DNA of 64,000 nucleotides from Orientallactaga sibirica (Eukaryota; Chordata; Mammalia; Rodentia; Dipodidae), in assembly GCA_036365145.1 (NCBI GenBank), contig JAEOAD010000012.1, positions 44,585,001 through 44,649,000 of the forward strand. Reading direction: 5' to 3'. Under the pieces are notes generated by a model that was given only the letters and a program-made list of their open reading frames with translations, had not been told where the DNA came from and searched no databases. This document shows, one piece after another, positions 27,739 to 42,019 of this stretch. Within the stretch, counting starts at the first letter, position 1. Every line of letters starts with the position of its first letter. A program made the position numbers and the translations under genes.

Positions 27739-30061
27739 AACATTCTTAAATTCTTTATTTTTTCAATATTTTCAGGCTATCTAATTTCTAAGTTTTTCAA
27801 AGTGTTACAAACCCACTAAATAATTTAATTTATGCAGTTCAAACCCTTGGTACTACTTAAGCATCAATTTTATATTACATGCTTTAAAAATGTTATAGGA
27901 ATGCATGTTTGGGTCATATTCTAAAAATCATCATTACAATCCTTTCCCCAAGTTCAAAGTCTTTATATAAAATAACTTCAATACAAGTCAGACATGGTAA
28001 AAAGTAATGTAAGAATGAGGCAAATGTTTGAATTCATTTAAATCCTTGTGAGTCTGTGGGAATATTAAGAAAGAAAATGGAATCTGAAATAACCTAATTT
28101 AAAAGCCTAAGGTTAACAAGAGACTTGGAAGAGACTCAGAAATTCTTGAATAGTTTTAATGAGGAGGAAGAAGAACCTAAATGCATAGATCTTGGAGGCA
28201 GATGTCACTTCAAATGAAGAAGCATTCAGAACAGTGACATGAACTCAACAGGCAACATAGGGGAAACATCTCTTTTCAAAGAATGGTATAAGGAGGCACT
28301 TCGAATTAAAGGTAACCACAGGAAAAGTTGTTTCATATAAGCAATAAAAGAATGATAGGAAAATAAACTATAATCTGGATGAATTGATCAGTTAGGATGC
28401 CATTATGGAAACCAAAACAAACAAACAAACAAACATAGAGTTATGTTCTCTCCTAAGATAGACATCAAGACCAAGGAGGACTATGTAAGGCAAAGTCACT
28501 TATTGCGTTGCAGAGAGCTCTTTCTCACTACATCCTTTTTTCTATAGGTACACAATCCATAATCTTTTTCTCCTGTTATGATCAAGGCTTCCACCCTTGG
28601 GAACTTATTTAATCTTAACTCTGCCCCTAACAGCATTATTTTCAAATGCAGTCACATTGGGATAAGACTTCAACTGGGATTCAGTTTAGTACAACACTGA
28701 CTCAGGTAATTTGTAGAGAAAACAGATTGTGTTCAAGAGAAATCAGTTGAGAACATCATGACTCAGATTTTTTAGGTACAGAAAGGACTTTGATAAGAAG
28801 ATGGGAACAAATAGATAGGAGTGTGTGAGAGGAAGCAAAGTACTTTAAGGAAGAGTGGTTGTTGGCATATAAGTCATAAGAATTACAGGCACTACAGTTA
28901 GACAAAAAATCCGAGATGAGTATTACAAGTTGGAAGTTTAAAGTAGTTAAATGTTCAACTTATATGTTGTGTCATAGGTGGAATCATGCCAAGTGTAATT
29001 GCCTGTCCTGTCTTGTCTTACAATGGAAGAACAATTACTCTGGACCATGATAGGTGTGTGTTAACCATGGACTCAAGAAAATGGTGGGACAAAGTGAAAC
29101 AAGCAAAACAGAAAACAGACAATGGGTTGCCATTGTGTTAACTGAAGACATCAAACTTTACACAGTTAAGGAGCAGAACAAGCATGTGGGACCAGAGCCA
29201 AAACAAATGGCTTCCTAATTTATAATGAACATGTCTAGGCATGTGAGAAACAGATGAGCAAATAAGAATCTAGCACAAGACTGGTCATGTATGTCTGCAT
29301 TTGTAGAGCTTGTCAATGTGTTTATCTTAATTATCATTTGCTACATTTTCTCAACAAATTATTTCTAATGATTTGGATGACTAAAACACTTTACAACAAA
29401 AATAAATTTTCACCACTTTATATTACAAAACTGACTTTAACTATAGGTGACTATAATGGAAATATAATGAAATATTGCCTATTTGGTTTGAAATTTTAAC
29501 TTTGTTGTAAAAACAAAGATATCTAAGATAAATAAATCCTGGGAAGCACTTGATGATTCATCTGTTGTATAATCTCTGTGAAATTCTATTTGGAAACACC
29601 TTTATCAGTGCGTTTCCATTGTGCAAAGACTATAGTTCTCTGAGTAGAAGTTTTGCAAGGCTTATAAAACTTTGGGATACATGAATCTTCAAGGTGATAA
29701 GGTATTAATATACTTATTTTATGCTTTAACTACACTGTTCCCACCTTTCCTATTCTAGGAAGATCCAATAGAAAAACTTTGGGACTCACAGTCAATTTAT
29801 TGGATAGTAAAATAAGTTGCAGTAGGTTTTTCATTATAAAATTAACAGTTCATAATAATAATAATAAATAAAAATAAATTGTTTCTTCGACAACTAGTAT
29901 CATAGCAAGTACAAGATTTCTTCCTGTGTCTCATTCACTTATGCATAGAAATGTCATTCTTAGTGATCTAGGACATGAGCTAAAATAAGAAAATATAATT
30001 AATGAATTAAAAAGTGGCAAGATTATTTTGGCAGGTTTGTGTTGACCCATGCAAGAAATAC

Positions 30062-30294
30062 TTTAAAAAATATTTTTAAAAATGTTTTATTTGTTTACTT
30101 CAGAGAGTAAAAGACAGAGAGAGAGACAGACAGAGGAAGAGAGAGTATGGGCTTGCCAGGACCTCTTGCCCCTGCATTAACTCCAGACACAGCACCACTT
30201 TGTGCATATGACTTTTTCATAGGTACTTGTGAATTGAACCTGGGCCACCAGGCTTTGAAAGGAAGTGCCTTTATCTACTTAACCATCTCCACAG
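30062..30294 (-). repeat. B2-like SINE
   Basis: Reverse copy with a GA-rich array, TTGCCAGGACCTCTTGCC, GTGAATTGAACCTGGGCC and AACCATCTCCACAG. Confidence 0.85.
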
Positions 30295-32178
30295 ACACAA
30301 GAAATATTTTGTAAATACATTTTTAATCACTTTAAACTCTAAGCAAGGTATTAAAACTGTAAAAGCAGATTCTTTCAAGAAGAATTAAATATGTTGAAAG
30401 GAAAGTTTCCATACTTACTACGGGTATGCATTGGCATTTCATTTTGATTCTGTAGGTGAGACAAGTACAAAAAGAATTCTGAATAAACCCTATACATATT
30501 CTGTTTTTGAAGCAAGGTTGGAGTTATTGAAAATAATTTTAATATAGGTTTCAGCTGATGTATTACGAGAGAAGGAACATGTAAGAGTTCACCGTCAAGA
30601 GTGGGTCCTGGCTTCTCAAGTTAAAAGTTTCCCCAGATATCCTCAAATACTGGTACTAAAATTGATAACATATGTATAAATGCATAGACTATTTAAATTA
30701 TATGCATATTTATAAGACTTATGAACCTTAATGTCATTTAAAGTAACTTCATAAATTATAAAGATTAAAACAGCATTTGTGGTAATTAAAGAGAAAAATA
30801 TTTTGAAAAGCTATTTTACTATAAAATGTTAAAATATATGATAAGACACATACACATAAAACCATTGCATATGCATGCATGTGGCAAAATTAATAATCAC
30901 ATTTCTTGGCTACAGACATACTGATCATGTTAACTTTTATTTTGTTCAGTTCTTTGTTTTCATCCTTTTGGTAGTTTTTCTGTACCTTGTTACATTTTCA
31001 TTGTAGAGGAGAAAGTAAAATTTATATGACTTGAGACAAATCATATATTCACCATTTTCCATTTGTATAACCCTCAACAATTTATACAGGCGATTTGTGT
31101 CCTACTTGAAGTATACAGATAATAGATTTCCTTATATAGTTTTTATTTGATCCTGAAAATGACCTAATACATGTAAAGGCATTACATAATACCAGGTAAG
31201 CTCTCTTCTAGCATAAAAGATGTCTTGGAAACACTTTAAACAGGAAAAAAAAACCCTACATCACAGCCAGTACAGTTACTGAAGAGGTGTTCAATAAATA
31301 GTTTCATCTCTCCTTAACTACACCATTGTTTGCAACAAAGGTAAGCCCTAAAAAACATACTTCCTTTTCTGTGATTTTTAAATATAAACCCAGGAAGAAA
31401 CTCAACACATTTTGTACAATGATAAATAGTTAAATATAGAGTTAATTATTCTCAAGGATTACCCTATATCCCTATGCATCATATGTTAGTTTTGATAGAA
31501 TTAAAAAACAATAAGCTATGTTTTGTACCCAAACTATACACAACTCAACAAACCTTTGTGTGATTCAGCAACTCCATCAGGACAGTATAATTCTTCAAAC
31601 CATTACCGTGAATGACAATTACTCCTCCATGAAAGTCAAAGTTGGCAGATAGACGGGCAGATATAGCTTATTTATGTAAATCTCAACATAGAATGTCACA
31701 TACAGGTTTTCTTTAATATAGCATCAATTTCATATTATTATATTACACTTTGTTGATCTAAAATGTCATTGTAATGGAGTAGTTGTGAAGCAACACACAG
31801 AACCTTGAGTCTTTCTGTGGCTGCTGGGTTGCCAACCACTGTAGCTACTTCTATCAGTGACTAAACATTCTGTAGTGAAAGAGAAGAGTGAGTATCTTGA
31901 CAGTTCTGAGCATTGTTGTCCAATAATCATGATATTTGATTGATCCAATTAAGGAAGTTTCAAAAGATAGTAACTATTTGGTAACTCTAACATAGGAGAT
32001 TAAACTGATATCTGAGGAAATAAGATGTGATGGTGAGAAGAATGGAGTATTCTTCCATAATTATAAAAGCAAAATACTGTTTCATAAATATTTCTGAAGA
32101 CCTTCCAAGAAAGCTGTTAAATTTGTTTCATGGATATATGCTCTTTATACTACTTATGTGTTAACAGTAAAGACATAT

Positions 32179-32445
32179 GGTTTGGAGAGATGGCTCAGCA
32201 GTTAAGGGCACTTGCTTGAAAAGCTTGACAGCCTGGATTCTACTCTCCAGCACCCCGGTAAAGCTAGCTGCACAAAGTGGCACATGATTTGGAGTTCATT
32301 TTGAACAGAAAAAGTCCCTGGGGAACCTGTTCTAACTCACTCTCTCTTTCTCTTTCTGTCTCTCTCTTCTCTCTGTTTCTTCTTTCCCTTTCTCTACCTC
32401 CCTCCATTCCTTCCTTCTTATTAATAAATCTATTTTTTAAATAGA
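32179..32445 (+). repeat. B2-like SINE
   Basis: Forward copy starting TGGTTTGGAGAGATGGCTCA, with GCACAAAGTGGCACATG and a long CT-rich tract. Its middle (about 32295-32335) departs from the family. Confidence 0.8.
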
Positions 32446-33527
32446 GAACACTTGATAAAACATAAGATCTGAGATGTTGAATAGACAAAAGGGAAAACTA
32501 ATACCAAAAAAAAAAAAAAATCAAGTGAGTACTACACAAAAAGATTACTTTTTATTATCATTTTAAGAACTTTTCTATAGAACTTGAAATTTTCTCTGTA
32601 AGTTGCTGGGTTTCTGGGAATGACAACCTTGACTTTCATTTTCTTTTTCTTGTCAGTTTAAATCAGAATTTTAAGCTATTTTCTGTACAAGTTTTTGAAC
32701 TAAAGATCTTCAAATGGCTTTGATGACATGATTTTCAGACAAAATTGCCAAATAAATATAACTTTCAGACTTTATAGGGTGTAGGGTCTGTTGAGAAAAC
32801 AGTTCCCACTGAAGTGGGAAGCATGGTGCCCATTCAAAGGAAGAGAAATGTGTTCTCATTACAAAGATGTCTACCTATGTCAAAGAGAAACAAATAGGAT
32901 CTCAACTATAGCAGAATGAGTGGTTACAGAACTCATGTCTTGTCTTCCTCCTTCTACATTGGCTGTCTATTTGCCCTGAGAGCCTATCACAGAAGAGGTA
33001 TGTCCCCCTCTTTCACTTTTCACTCTCCGTACATATTGTGTGTATGGTCCTCTCATCTGCTCTGAGACAAATGTTACAATAATGATAATACTGATATTGA
33101 TGGAAGCCATTACATTATTTTCAAAATAAGCTCAATTGGGTTTTTGCTTGGCTAAATTCTGCTTAACAGAACTCTTGATAGTAAATAAGAGTTACATGAA
33201 AATGCTTTCAAAAGAAAAGAAAATGTTAGTACCAATGTGTGATCCCATGTTTTGTAGTTATATGTGAATCTTTAAATATGATTTTTGATGAATTAATTTT
33301 AAGAACTCAATAGAAGGATAGCAACATGTTTAGTATTTTTCTCATTGCAGCTTTACATTACATTCATTTAGATATAAATGATCTCAGGACATGTTGTTTA
33401 TTTCCTTAAAATAGTCTGCACATTTACAAAGACTGCACCTAAATTTAGGGCACTGTAAATTATTCATATAAACTATGTAAATTAAAGTATCTGTTTAGAG
33501 AGAAAAGACTGAAAAATTCCAAAATGC

Positions 33528-33785
33528 GGGCTGGAGATATGGCTTAGTGGTTAAGGCGCCTGCTTGCTAAGCCTAAGAACCCGGTTCCAATCTCCAGGTC
33601 CCACGTTTAGCCAGATGCAAAGGGATGCAAGGGCGCAATGCCACACTTGCCCGCAAGGGGGATTTCATTCACAGCAGCTGAGAGACTGCTGGTGCGCCCA
33701 TTCTCTATCTGTCTCCCTCTCTGTCTGTCTCTCTCTCTCTGTCTCTCTCCAAAAAAATAAAAATAAATAAAAAATAAAACTTAAA
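33528..33785 (+). repeat. B2-like SINE, single-B-box relative
   Basis: Forward copy related to the subfamily at 3595 but with GGTTCCAATCTCCAG only once. Sixteen-bp target duplication AAAAATTCCAAAATGC at 33512-33527 and 33786-33801. Confidence 0.92.
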
Positions 33786-35411
33786 AAAAATTCCAAAATG
33801 CAAAAGAATATATTTTAAATATTTAATAAACAAGTAATCGAAAAAATTTAAATTTCACATAAGATAGAAACTTATGGTCTGTCTAGAATATAGATGATAA
33901 CTTAATATTAATATGCCTTACAATTTATATTTTATTAATACTAATATACATAGCAATTTATATTTTAACTCAACAAACCTAAAATAAAATTTAATCTACT
34001 TAACATAATTAAAGTTTTCTCCTCCCCCCAAATAAATAAGTAAGTAAATAAACATAAAGTTCTTTATTTTGAGTTATCCTTAAATATTCTGGAAGCATGA
34101 GTTTTTCCTATGTCAATTTCATTGCATATACACTGATCTCCAGTTGATTATTCTCTTCCATGGCTCTACATGACTGTCTTTTGAAATTGTGAACATTTTA
34201 AAGGAAAAGATGGTGTCATAAAGGAATCAACAAAGAGTTAGATTTTCTAGTTTAAGATGGTGGCTTGATTTTCCGATTGTTTTAAGTACCTGTCTGCATA
34301 AAAAGTATATACATTCTGTTATAATGCATATTGCCAGAAAGATAAATGGGAAATAAACCAAGGCTACAAAGACATTCTTGGCCATTCAGGTAAAGTTCCT
34401 AAGGAAATCTGCAAAACTCATCAGTATTTGCTTTCAGGATAGAAGGAATAAATAATCTTTAGATTTGAGGACAATGCAAGGATCAGGTAGGTAGATGGCA
34501 AAGAGGAACAGATTCCATATTCTATTCCTAGGATCATCATTTTGATACTCGAATTTTTTAATGAAATTTCTACTAATTGATCAAGTACACCTTCTTTGTC
34601 TTTATGGTTATTTAGCATTATACTGAGTTGACTCACCGCAAAAAGCTTCATTGGCTCATATTACTTAACCTGACTTTTAACTTAATCTTGATATGTCACT
34701 GAAGTCATATGATCCAGTGTGTAATTCAGGATTTGGGCAGAGTCTTGGTTATTTTAAATTTAAAATTTAAACTTATAAGCCTTACCTTATACCTGAGCAT
34801 TGCTCAGAAATAATTCAGTGCATTTGCTTCACACTAGCCAGATTTCAAACATTGCAGAAGACATTGGAAGTATGGGGGAGGGGGGGAGACAGCTCACTAC
34901 GGTTAACAAAGATCATGTATCAATACCAAAATGTGTAATAAATGCTTGCTGGAAAAGCACATTAGACTTGGGAAGGCACCATAAGAAGCAACTCTAACTC
35001 ATATCAGAGGGAAGGGGATAGCTAAGTAGCACTAAAGTTCAGATTATGAAAAGAGGGAAATTGTTCCTAAAACAAAGAGGAAAATACATAGAAAAGAGAA
35101 ACACCAAAATATATTGTACTGCTGAATGCAAGTTCCCCCACCCCCAGGAAGGATAGTTATAAAATAATGAAAAAGGATCCTAGTGATCAAACTCCAACTC
35201 TAAATTAATTTTAGATAGAAATGTTATATATCTATATTGGTTTAACTAGCATACCTTTTCAGTTTATTATTTATTGAATATATAATCTTAATGTTATATA
35301 CATAAAAGAGAATAAGAGTTAACTTATAAAAGCTACAGACATAGAAGACCTGATATATATTTAAACTTGTTTGACTTCCACCTACTAAGACAGTTTTAAG
35401 AATATGAAAAG

Positions 35412-35684
35412 ATGCTAGCTATTTGTGGTGGAGCATTCCTGCAGTTTGAGCACTTAAGAAACTGAAGCTGGAGAATTGCCATTTTAAAAGCCAGTATGGG
35501 ACTAAAGAGATGGCTTAGTGGGTAAGGTGCTTGCCTGCAAAGCCAAAAGACCCAGGTTCGATTCCTCAGGACCCACATAAGCCAGTTGCACATGGTGATG
35601 CTGGCATCTAGAGTTTGTTTGCAGTGACTATAGGCCCTGGCACAGCCACTCATTCTCTCTCTCTCCCTCCCTCTCTCTCATTAA

Positions 35685-35715
<31 letters not shown>

Positions 35716-35810
35716 ATATATAAGCAAATACATAAATAATGCCAGTCTGGGCTATTACAAGTTGGCCTGGCCTAAGAAGTGAAACCCTGCCTCAAAAAGA
35801 AAGCAAAAAG
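35412..35810 (+). repeat. Old B1-like SINE interrupted by a B2-like SINE
   Basis: A diverged B1 starts at about 35412 (GCTAGCTATTTGTGGTGG) and resumes at about 35740 (GCCAGTCTGGGCTATTAC) to end with GAAACCCTGCCTC. In between, about 35500-35735, sits a full B2-like SINE with an AAAT array tail. Confidence 0.8.
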
Positions 35811-35907
35811 CAATGGCAGAAATAATAACAGAAAAATGCAAAACCAATGGTAGAATTTGTTCTTAAGTATCTTTATATATTCCAAGTTTTCATTCAATTT
35901 ATTCTGC

Positions 35908-36256
35908 TGTGGTGGTTTGATTCACGTGTCCCCCATAAACTTTGGAGTTCTGATTGCTAGGTTCTCATCTGATGGAGATTTGGGAATTAATGCCTTCTGG
36001 AGGAAGTGTATTGTTGAGGGCAGGCTCACGGGTATTATAGCCAGTTTTCCTTTGCCAGTGTTTAGCACACTCTACTGTTGCAGTTGTCCACCCAATGTTG
36101 GCGAGGAAGTGATATGCACCCTCTGTTCATGCCATCGTTTTCCCCTGTGATCATGGAGCTTCCCCTTAAGCCTGTAAGCCAAAATAAACCCTTTATTCCT
36201 TACAAGATGCTCTTGTTCAGGTGAGTTCCGACAGCAATGCAAACCTGACTGCAACA
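35908..36256 (+). repeat. 5' LTR of MaLR-like element 2
   Basis: 349 bp, from TGTGGTGGTTTGATTC to GACTGCAACA, with the signal CCAAAATAAACCC at about 36179-36191. Confidence 0.88.
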
Positions 36257-36727
36257 GTAAAGTTGGTACCAAAACTGGGGGGCATTACTACTTTAAACCT
36301 GACTGTGTGGTTTTGGCCTTTTGGAGCTTATTTTCAAGAAAAATGTGGATAAATTTGAAATCTTGGCTTAAGAGATGCCTTGCAGTGCTGTAAGTACAGT
36401 TTTGTAGACTTTTGTGGTCAGAGATAAAAGACCTGAATGCAGTAAGTAAGAAGTATGGATTGTGAGGTTTGGCTTATGAGGGTGAGAAAGAGCTTTGCCT
36501 GGACTGGGTTATTAGCAGTTTGTGTGAGAGGCTTGCTGTTATACCCATGTTCTGAGAACTTTTGCAAGGTTGCTTTGCATACAAATGGACTAGTGTGAGT
36601 ACAGAGATATGGCACAGAAATGAACTCTTTGGGCCAAACCTGCTACCCTTTTAGCTGCAATTATATGAGAGATTACAACAATTGACCTTGAGCCAGCTGA
36701 CCTGCTTGAGACAAAAGAAAGAATGTT

Positions 36728-36885
36728 GGGGCTGGAGAGATGGCTTAGCGGTTAAACGCTTGCCTGTGAAGCCTAAGGACCCTGGTTCAAGGCTCTATTT
36801 TCCAGGACCCACATAAGCCAGATGCACAAGGGGGCACATGCATCTGGAGTTTGTTTGCAGTGGCTGGAAGCCCTGGCGTGCCCAA

Positions 36886-36916
<31 letters not shown>

Positions 36917-36974
36917 ACCTGCCTATTTCTGTATCTCTCTCTCAAATAAATAAATAAAAATAAATATTTTTTTA
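36728..36974 (+). repeat. B2-like SINE inside MaLR-like element 2
   Basis: Starts GGGGCTGGAGAGATGGCTTA, has a CT tract and ends in AAATAAATAAAAATAAAT. Fifteen-bp target duplication AAAAGAAAGAATGTT at 36713-36727 and 36975-36989. Confidence 0.94.
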
Positions 36975-37702
36975 AAAAGAAAGAATGTTGTCTTTTGAAG
37001 GCACATGAATGCTGAAGGAGTGTCCTATTCTTCAAAGTCTGCTTATTTCCCCCCTGGATTAACAAATTGGCACCCCACTTGGTAGTATGGAGTATAAAAA
37101 ATGCATGAAAAACAGGGTCATTGAATTTGTAACATGGTGTTGTGTTTTGGAAACGGCCATGGGCAATGTGATACAGGTTTGCTGGATACCTGCATGGAGA
37201 CCTGATGGAGCCGTGAAGATGGACTGTGGGTTGCAGTGGAGACCCAGTGGAGATGCTGGGAACATGAGCTAAGGAGAACTGCTGGCCTGGATGAAGTTTT
37301 CCAGGACTGTTAGTAGCCTAGCTAGAGGGGAAGAATTGGAACACCAGAGACTTGTTGCTGGTTAAAATTATTGAACTTGATATTTGTCACTCACTAGAGT
37401 TGTTGGACTTGGATTTACATAGTTTGATGTTTTTCCTGTTTTAAATCTTGTATTGGTTGAATATTTCTTTGCTATGCCCAATGCCATCTTATGCAGTATG
37501 AGTTTATTCTGTGCTATTATGGGTATTTTAGGGATTTTTTTTTGGGGGGGGGGTATTATGGCTCAGTTAAAACACCTTGGATTATGGGCATGTTTGAACA
37601 TCATTAGGATTTATAAAAACTATGGGGACTTTTAAAGTTGGACTGAATGCATTACATTTTACATCATGTATGCTTAACAGTTTATGGGGACCAAGGGTGG
37701 AA

Positions 37703-38407
37703 CCTGGTGGTTTGATTCCAGTGTCCCCCATAAACTTAGTTGTTCTGAATTCTAAGTTCCCAGCTGATGGAGATTTGGGAATGAACACCTCGTGGAGGCA
37801 GTGTATTGTTGGGGGCAGGTTTATGGGTATTGTAGCAGACAGCTTCAGGTTCGCTGAGATGAACTTCCAGACCAGGCACAGATCCAGGGGAAGTTCCATA
37901 ATGGCAGAAGAAGTGGCCTGCTCTTCACAGGACCAGGCAAGAGAGAGAAAAACCAATCAGGCACACAGCACACAGAGCAATGAAACAGCCCAAAAGCCAC
38001 AGCACACTTCAGGAACTCCTATTAGGCACACTTTGCATATCTTTACAATGGAATCTCAAACCCACCACCACACCTTAACATCCACCCCCAGTGACATTGC
38101 CTCTAGCAAGGTGATTGCAGATGCAAACTATAAACTAATAAAACACTGAATATATTGGGGGACATATATTCAAACTACCACAGGTATTATAGCCAGTTTT
38201 CCCTTGCCAGTGTTTGGTACACTCTCCTGTTGCCCTTGTCTACCCAATGTTGGCCAGGGGGTGATGTCCACCTTCTGCTCATGCCATTGTTTTTCCTTTC
38301 CATCATGGAGCTTCCCCTTGAGCCTGTAAGCCAAAATAAACCCTTTCTCCCCACAAGCTTCACTTGGTCGGGTGATTCTCGCCAGCAATGCAAAACTGAC
38401 TGCCACA
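37703..38407 (+). repeat. 3' LTR of MaLR-like element 2, split
   Basis: Begins at about 37703 (the first bases are changed, then GGTGGTTTGATTCC) and ends GACTGCCACA. It is interrupted by the solo LTR at 37831-38182. Contains CCAAAATAAACCC near 38331. Confidence 0.85.
37831..38182 (-). mobile_element. Solo LTR nested in the 3' LTR of element 2
   Basis: A 352-bp reverse LTR of the same family as 24370-24760, flanked by a perfect duplication GGTAT (37826-37830 and 38183-38187). Compared with the other copy it lacks about 37 bp, including the segment with the AATAAA signal. Confidence 0.88.
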
Positions 38408-41400
38408 TCTGCATAATAAAATAAATCACTATTGAGTATTGTCAACGCTTCACTTATCTTAGGAGTGATCTCCAAAACATGGCAGCCTTGATATTTATTA
38501 CTTTCAACAGCTTCAATTCACATTGTTGTGTTTTCAGCATGAATGTTTGTTGACTCACTAATTGTTATTTTTAAAGTTCTGCCTTCCAATTAAATATATC
38601 TTTTACTATCTAGCATTCTGTAACAATTATTTGTTTGATAATAAAAATTGGGAACATTTTTATTTGTTGTTGAAAATAGCTATTGAGTTAATTTGTTCAA
38701 TGAATAAAAGGAGTAAATTTGCAAAAACTTTAGGTTAACCAACTTTTTGTAAGAAATTTGTAACATCAGCAAGTGTACCTTCTTTTTGTCAGTACTAGTG
38801 TCAATGGTATCAACAGTATTTTACAGGGACATCATTTCTCATATAAGCATGCAACCCATTCTAGATGGTAAACCACAGTTAAGCCAATTTCATAAGACTT
38901 AAGAAATTCCTGTTTTCTGGATCAGAATGACCCATATAATAATTACCATACATGGTCATTGTAATAATAGCTTATCACATGCTGTCTGGACAAATTTAGG
39001 CTTGTTTTCTAATAGGATATCCCATAGGTTCTTATAACCATAATTAGGAAAACAATGTAAGATGCAACTCAATGCCTTAGTATTATTCATTTGTTCCTTT
39101 ATGAGTTTTCCCATGATAGCACTAAAGGGCAAAATTTTTCTCAAAATGCTTTCAAAATACACCTTAATTCGTAACAACAGACCTATCTTAAAATAATCAA
39201 GCCAATCACTAAAATCTCAGAAGCCAGGCTAAGGCAAATTAAGACTGATTCAATGAGTGGGCAACATTCTTTGTTAGAATATTTAAGTAATGATAGGATA
39301 AGACCTTCAAGTATATTATACAAAGATTAATCGACTCCCACTTCCCCTAATAATTCTCGAATGAAGGAGGAAGGAGAGTAGAACATTTAGGAGTAGAAAT
39401 ACATAACTACACAGGAATCTCAAAAGAAGGCTGGTGTAAAAAAAAAGGCTGAATATCAAATATTCAATCATTCTTGGAGTTATTTAAGGTTTCTCCATCA
39501 CTGATAGAAAAAATTACATGTAAAATTTCAACTTCAAAAGAAAAGGTAGCAAGCTATGAAATAAAATCTTAAGATTTTGACAGCATAGTTTCATTATAGT
39601 TGGTCCATTTATTGACTTAATGATCAATTTTATTAGTCTATTTGCATGTTCATGATTTTATACAACTGTATGTGCATATACATACTTAAAACCCACATGT
39701 TAAAACTTTCCATACAATATAAATAGAATCTCCACACATGGTAAGTTTTTAAGTAGAAACAAATAAAAACTCAGTCAATGGGTGTCAAAATCTTGGACAT
39801 TTTTAAGCATCCAACTGGCAAGCTAGAGTTTGTAGCTCTGAACCCGTGTTTTTTTTTTTGTTTGTTTTTTTTTTGACATAAAATAGGCAAATAATAATCA
39901 AGTTACTGCAATTCTTTGAGCATTTTTGTTGTTTTAATTTTTTAAAGACTTGTTTTTCGCAGGGGGTAGGGGGAAGGGGAGAAAGCAGCATCGCTCCTGG
40001 TAATTCCAGCACTTCATTGATGAATGCAGTTGAGTGGGGTAGTTTCCCTATTCTCCCCCACGCTCCTCCATAGCACATCAGCAGTGAAAATAAAGAGGCA
40101 CAGAAAATAAGAAGGGGCCTGATTCTGTGGTTTTACTGCTTCCAGAGAATACTTTTTTCCATGGAATTTAATTTTACAGATAGTTTTCTTTTTCATCTTT
40201 AAAGTATATTAATATCTCCTTTGTCTTCCCTATTGATTTGTTCAATCTCCTGTTGACAGAAAACCAAAACTTCATTCTTCCAGACTAATAAGAATTTCCC
40301 TGAGAATTCTTTTCCATCACAAGCAAACAAAGTATTTAAATGACTCACTGATACAAAGCAGATGTGCTTTTTAAACAACATTTGCTTCGGAAACTTTGGA
40401 CAAGTGTGAGGAGTAGAAACTGCTTTCTTTTGAAAAATTGTAAGACAGAAGATGCATATATTTACTATAATTTATAAGCCCCATTGAGAGTGGGTGGTAA
40501 CATAAAAGAAAAACAAATTCTAGGAAATTATTCGAGTCATCGTTTATGACTCAAATAGCCATGCATCAAGAAAAATCGAAGTTCTACCTAATGTGGGATT
40601 TCACTTCACCACAAAAACAATGAAGTTGAGTAACTACCCTTTCACAGAAGAAGTACAAAGCTGTGTACATTTTGGAAGTCACACATATTGACAGAAGGTG
40701 ATGTATCTAATTATGATTTCCTAATTTCCAAGGTAAATCCTTATGGTAATAGTAATATATACTACTATAGAATAGTGTAAACATAATTCCTATGTTCTAA
40801 AATTAAATTCTATACTCCTCTTAAAACTCTTTGAACTACTATATCCTAAGTATACATTCCAGTAGAGCTATTGATGGGTTTCTTCAAACAAGTTTTCAAG
40901 TCCCCCCCACCAAGTAATTTCTCAATTTCCTGGAACATTATTTAGTGGATTCTACAGAAAATTTTGCACATCAGTACATTTCAATATGCAGGTTATTTCA
41001 TCACATTCAATTTTAAAGCTATTTAGATTTTGTAATCAATATATTAAAGTAGGTGCGCAATACACAATTTCTTTTTCCAATATCAGTTTTTAATCATTAA
41101 TGGTCTTAAAACACAGTTGGCTGCAAACTACCTTTATAGACACAATAAAATATAATAACAAGTCCCAGCAGTGACTTGGCCAACCTCAAAGCCTTTGATC
41201 TATGGATTTACAATTCTTTCTTAACATAATAATTTCATTACTGGGGATAATTTTATAAATACTTTATTTACAAACAGTTTGATTCACATCTTGTAATAAA
41301 TATTTTCAATTTCCTGGAAAAATGCTAGCAATAAAAATTTCATTTCAGTTAACAGACATTCCTATATAATAATGTGAAAATATAAGGAGAACATAGCAAC

Positions 41401-42019
41401 TTTTCCCAGAAAAGAAAATCATAAATGTTTCAGTGGAAACATACAAGTATTGAAAACCATGGTGTGCAACTGCTAAGTTGAAAATACCAGCATAATATTT
41501 ATGAGTAGACATTCTTACAAATGGTTAGCACTCAATTCAAAGCCAGTCTTATGTGGGCCCTTCTGCTAACTTCCACTTATATCAAGTATCTCCAAAATGA
41601 TTATTTACATAACTTAAAGATAATTTTGGATTCTCAGCTCTATGTGTTTTTACATATTCTCTTGAGTACCACTTGATTTTTGATTAAGCTTAAATAAGCT
41701 GCCTTTCTGATGATTTTTTTCAGATAAAGTAAAAGAAATAAACGTGTATTTCTTACTATAAGTTTAATTGAGGCACTATTTGCTGACAACGTGGAACACT
41801 GATGCATAAATACAAGGTACTGCAATTTTAGGGGATCATAAGATATCAAAGGAAACTAGTCAGTCCTTTAAATTAAAAGATGCATTACAGGAGGTTATAA
41901 TTATTCTTAAAATACATGAATAAGTCATAAAAATTATTATTTTATGTAAAGATATAGAACTACAGTGGAAGTGAAATTTCTATACCTGATCCTGCAGCCA
42001 ACAATGTATCAATCTTTTT

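Larger units (their letters stand above)
35908..38407 (+). mobile_element. MaLR/ERVL-like element 2, with two nested insertions
   Basis: Same family as the element at 12508. A 5' LTR, an interior starting with TTGGTACCAA and a 3' LTR are bounded by a perfect 5-bp duplication TCTGC (35903-35907 and 38408-38412). The interior holds a later B2-like SINE (36728-36974), and the 3' LTR holds a later solo LTR (37831-38182). Without these the element is about 1.9 kb, like copy 1. No retroviral gene is recognisable; long open frames here are chance. Confidence 0.88.

Noticed and set aside
37622..38149. 175-codon plus-strand open frame
   Set aside because: It spans the interior and 3' LTR of MaLR-like element 2 and runs into the antisense solo LTR, so it is chance rather than a gene. 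The same applies to the 93- and 128-codon frames at 58887-59506 over the solo LTR.
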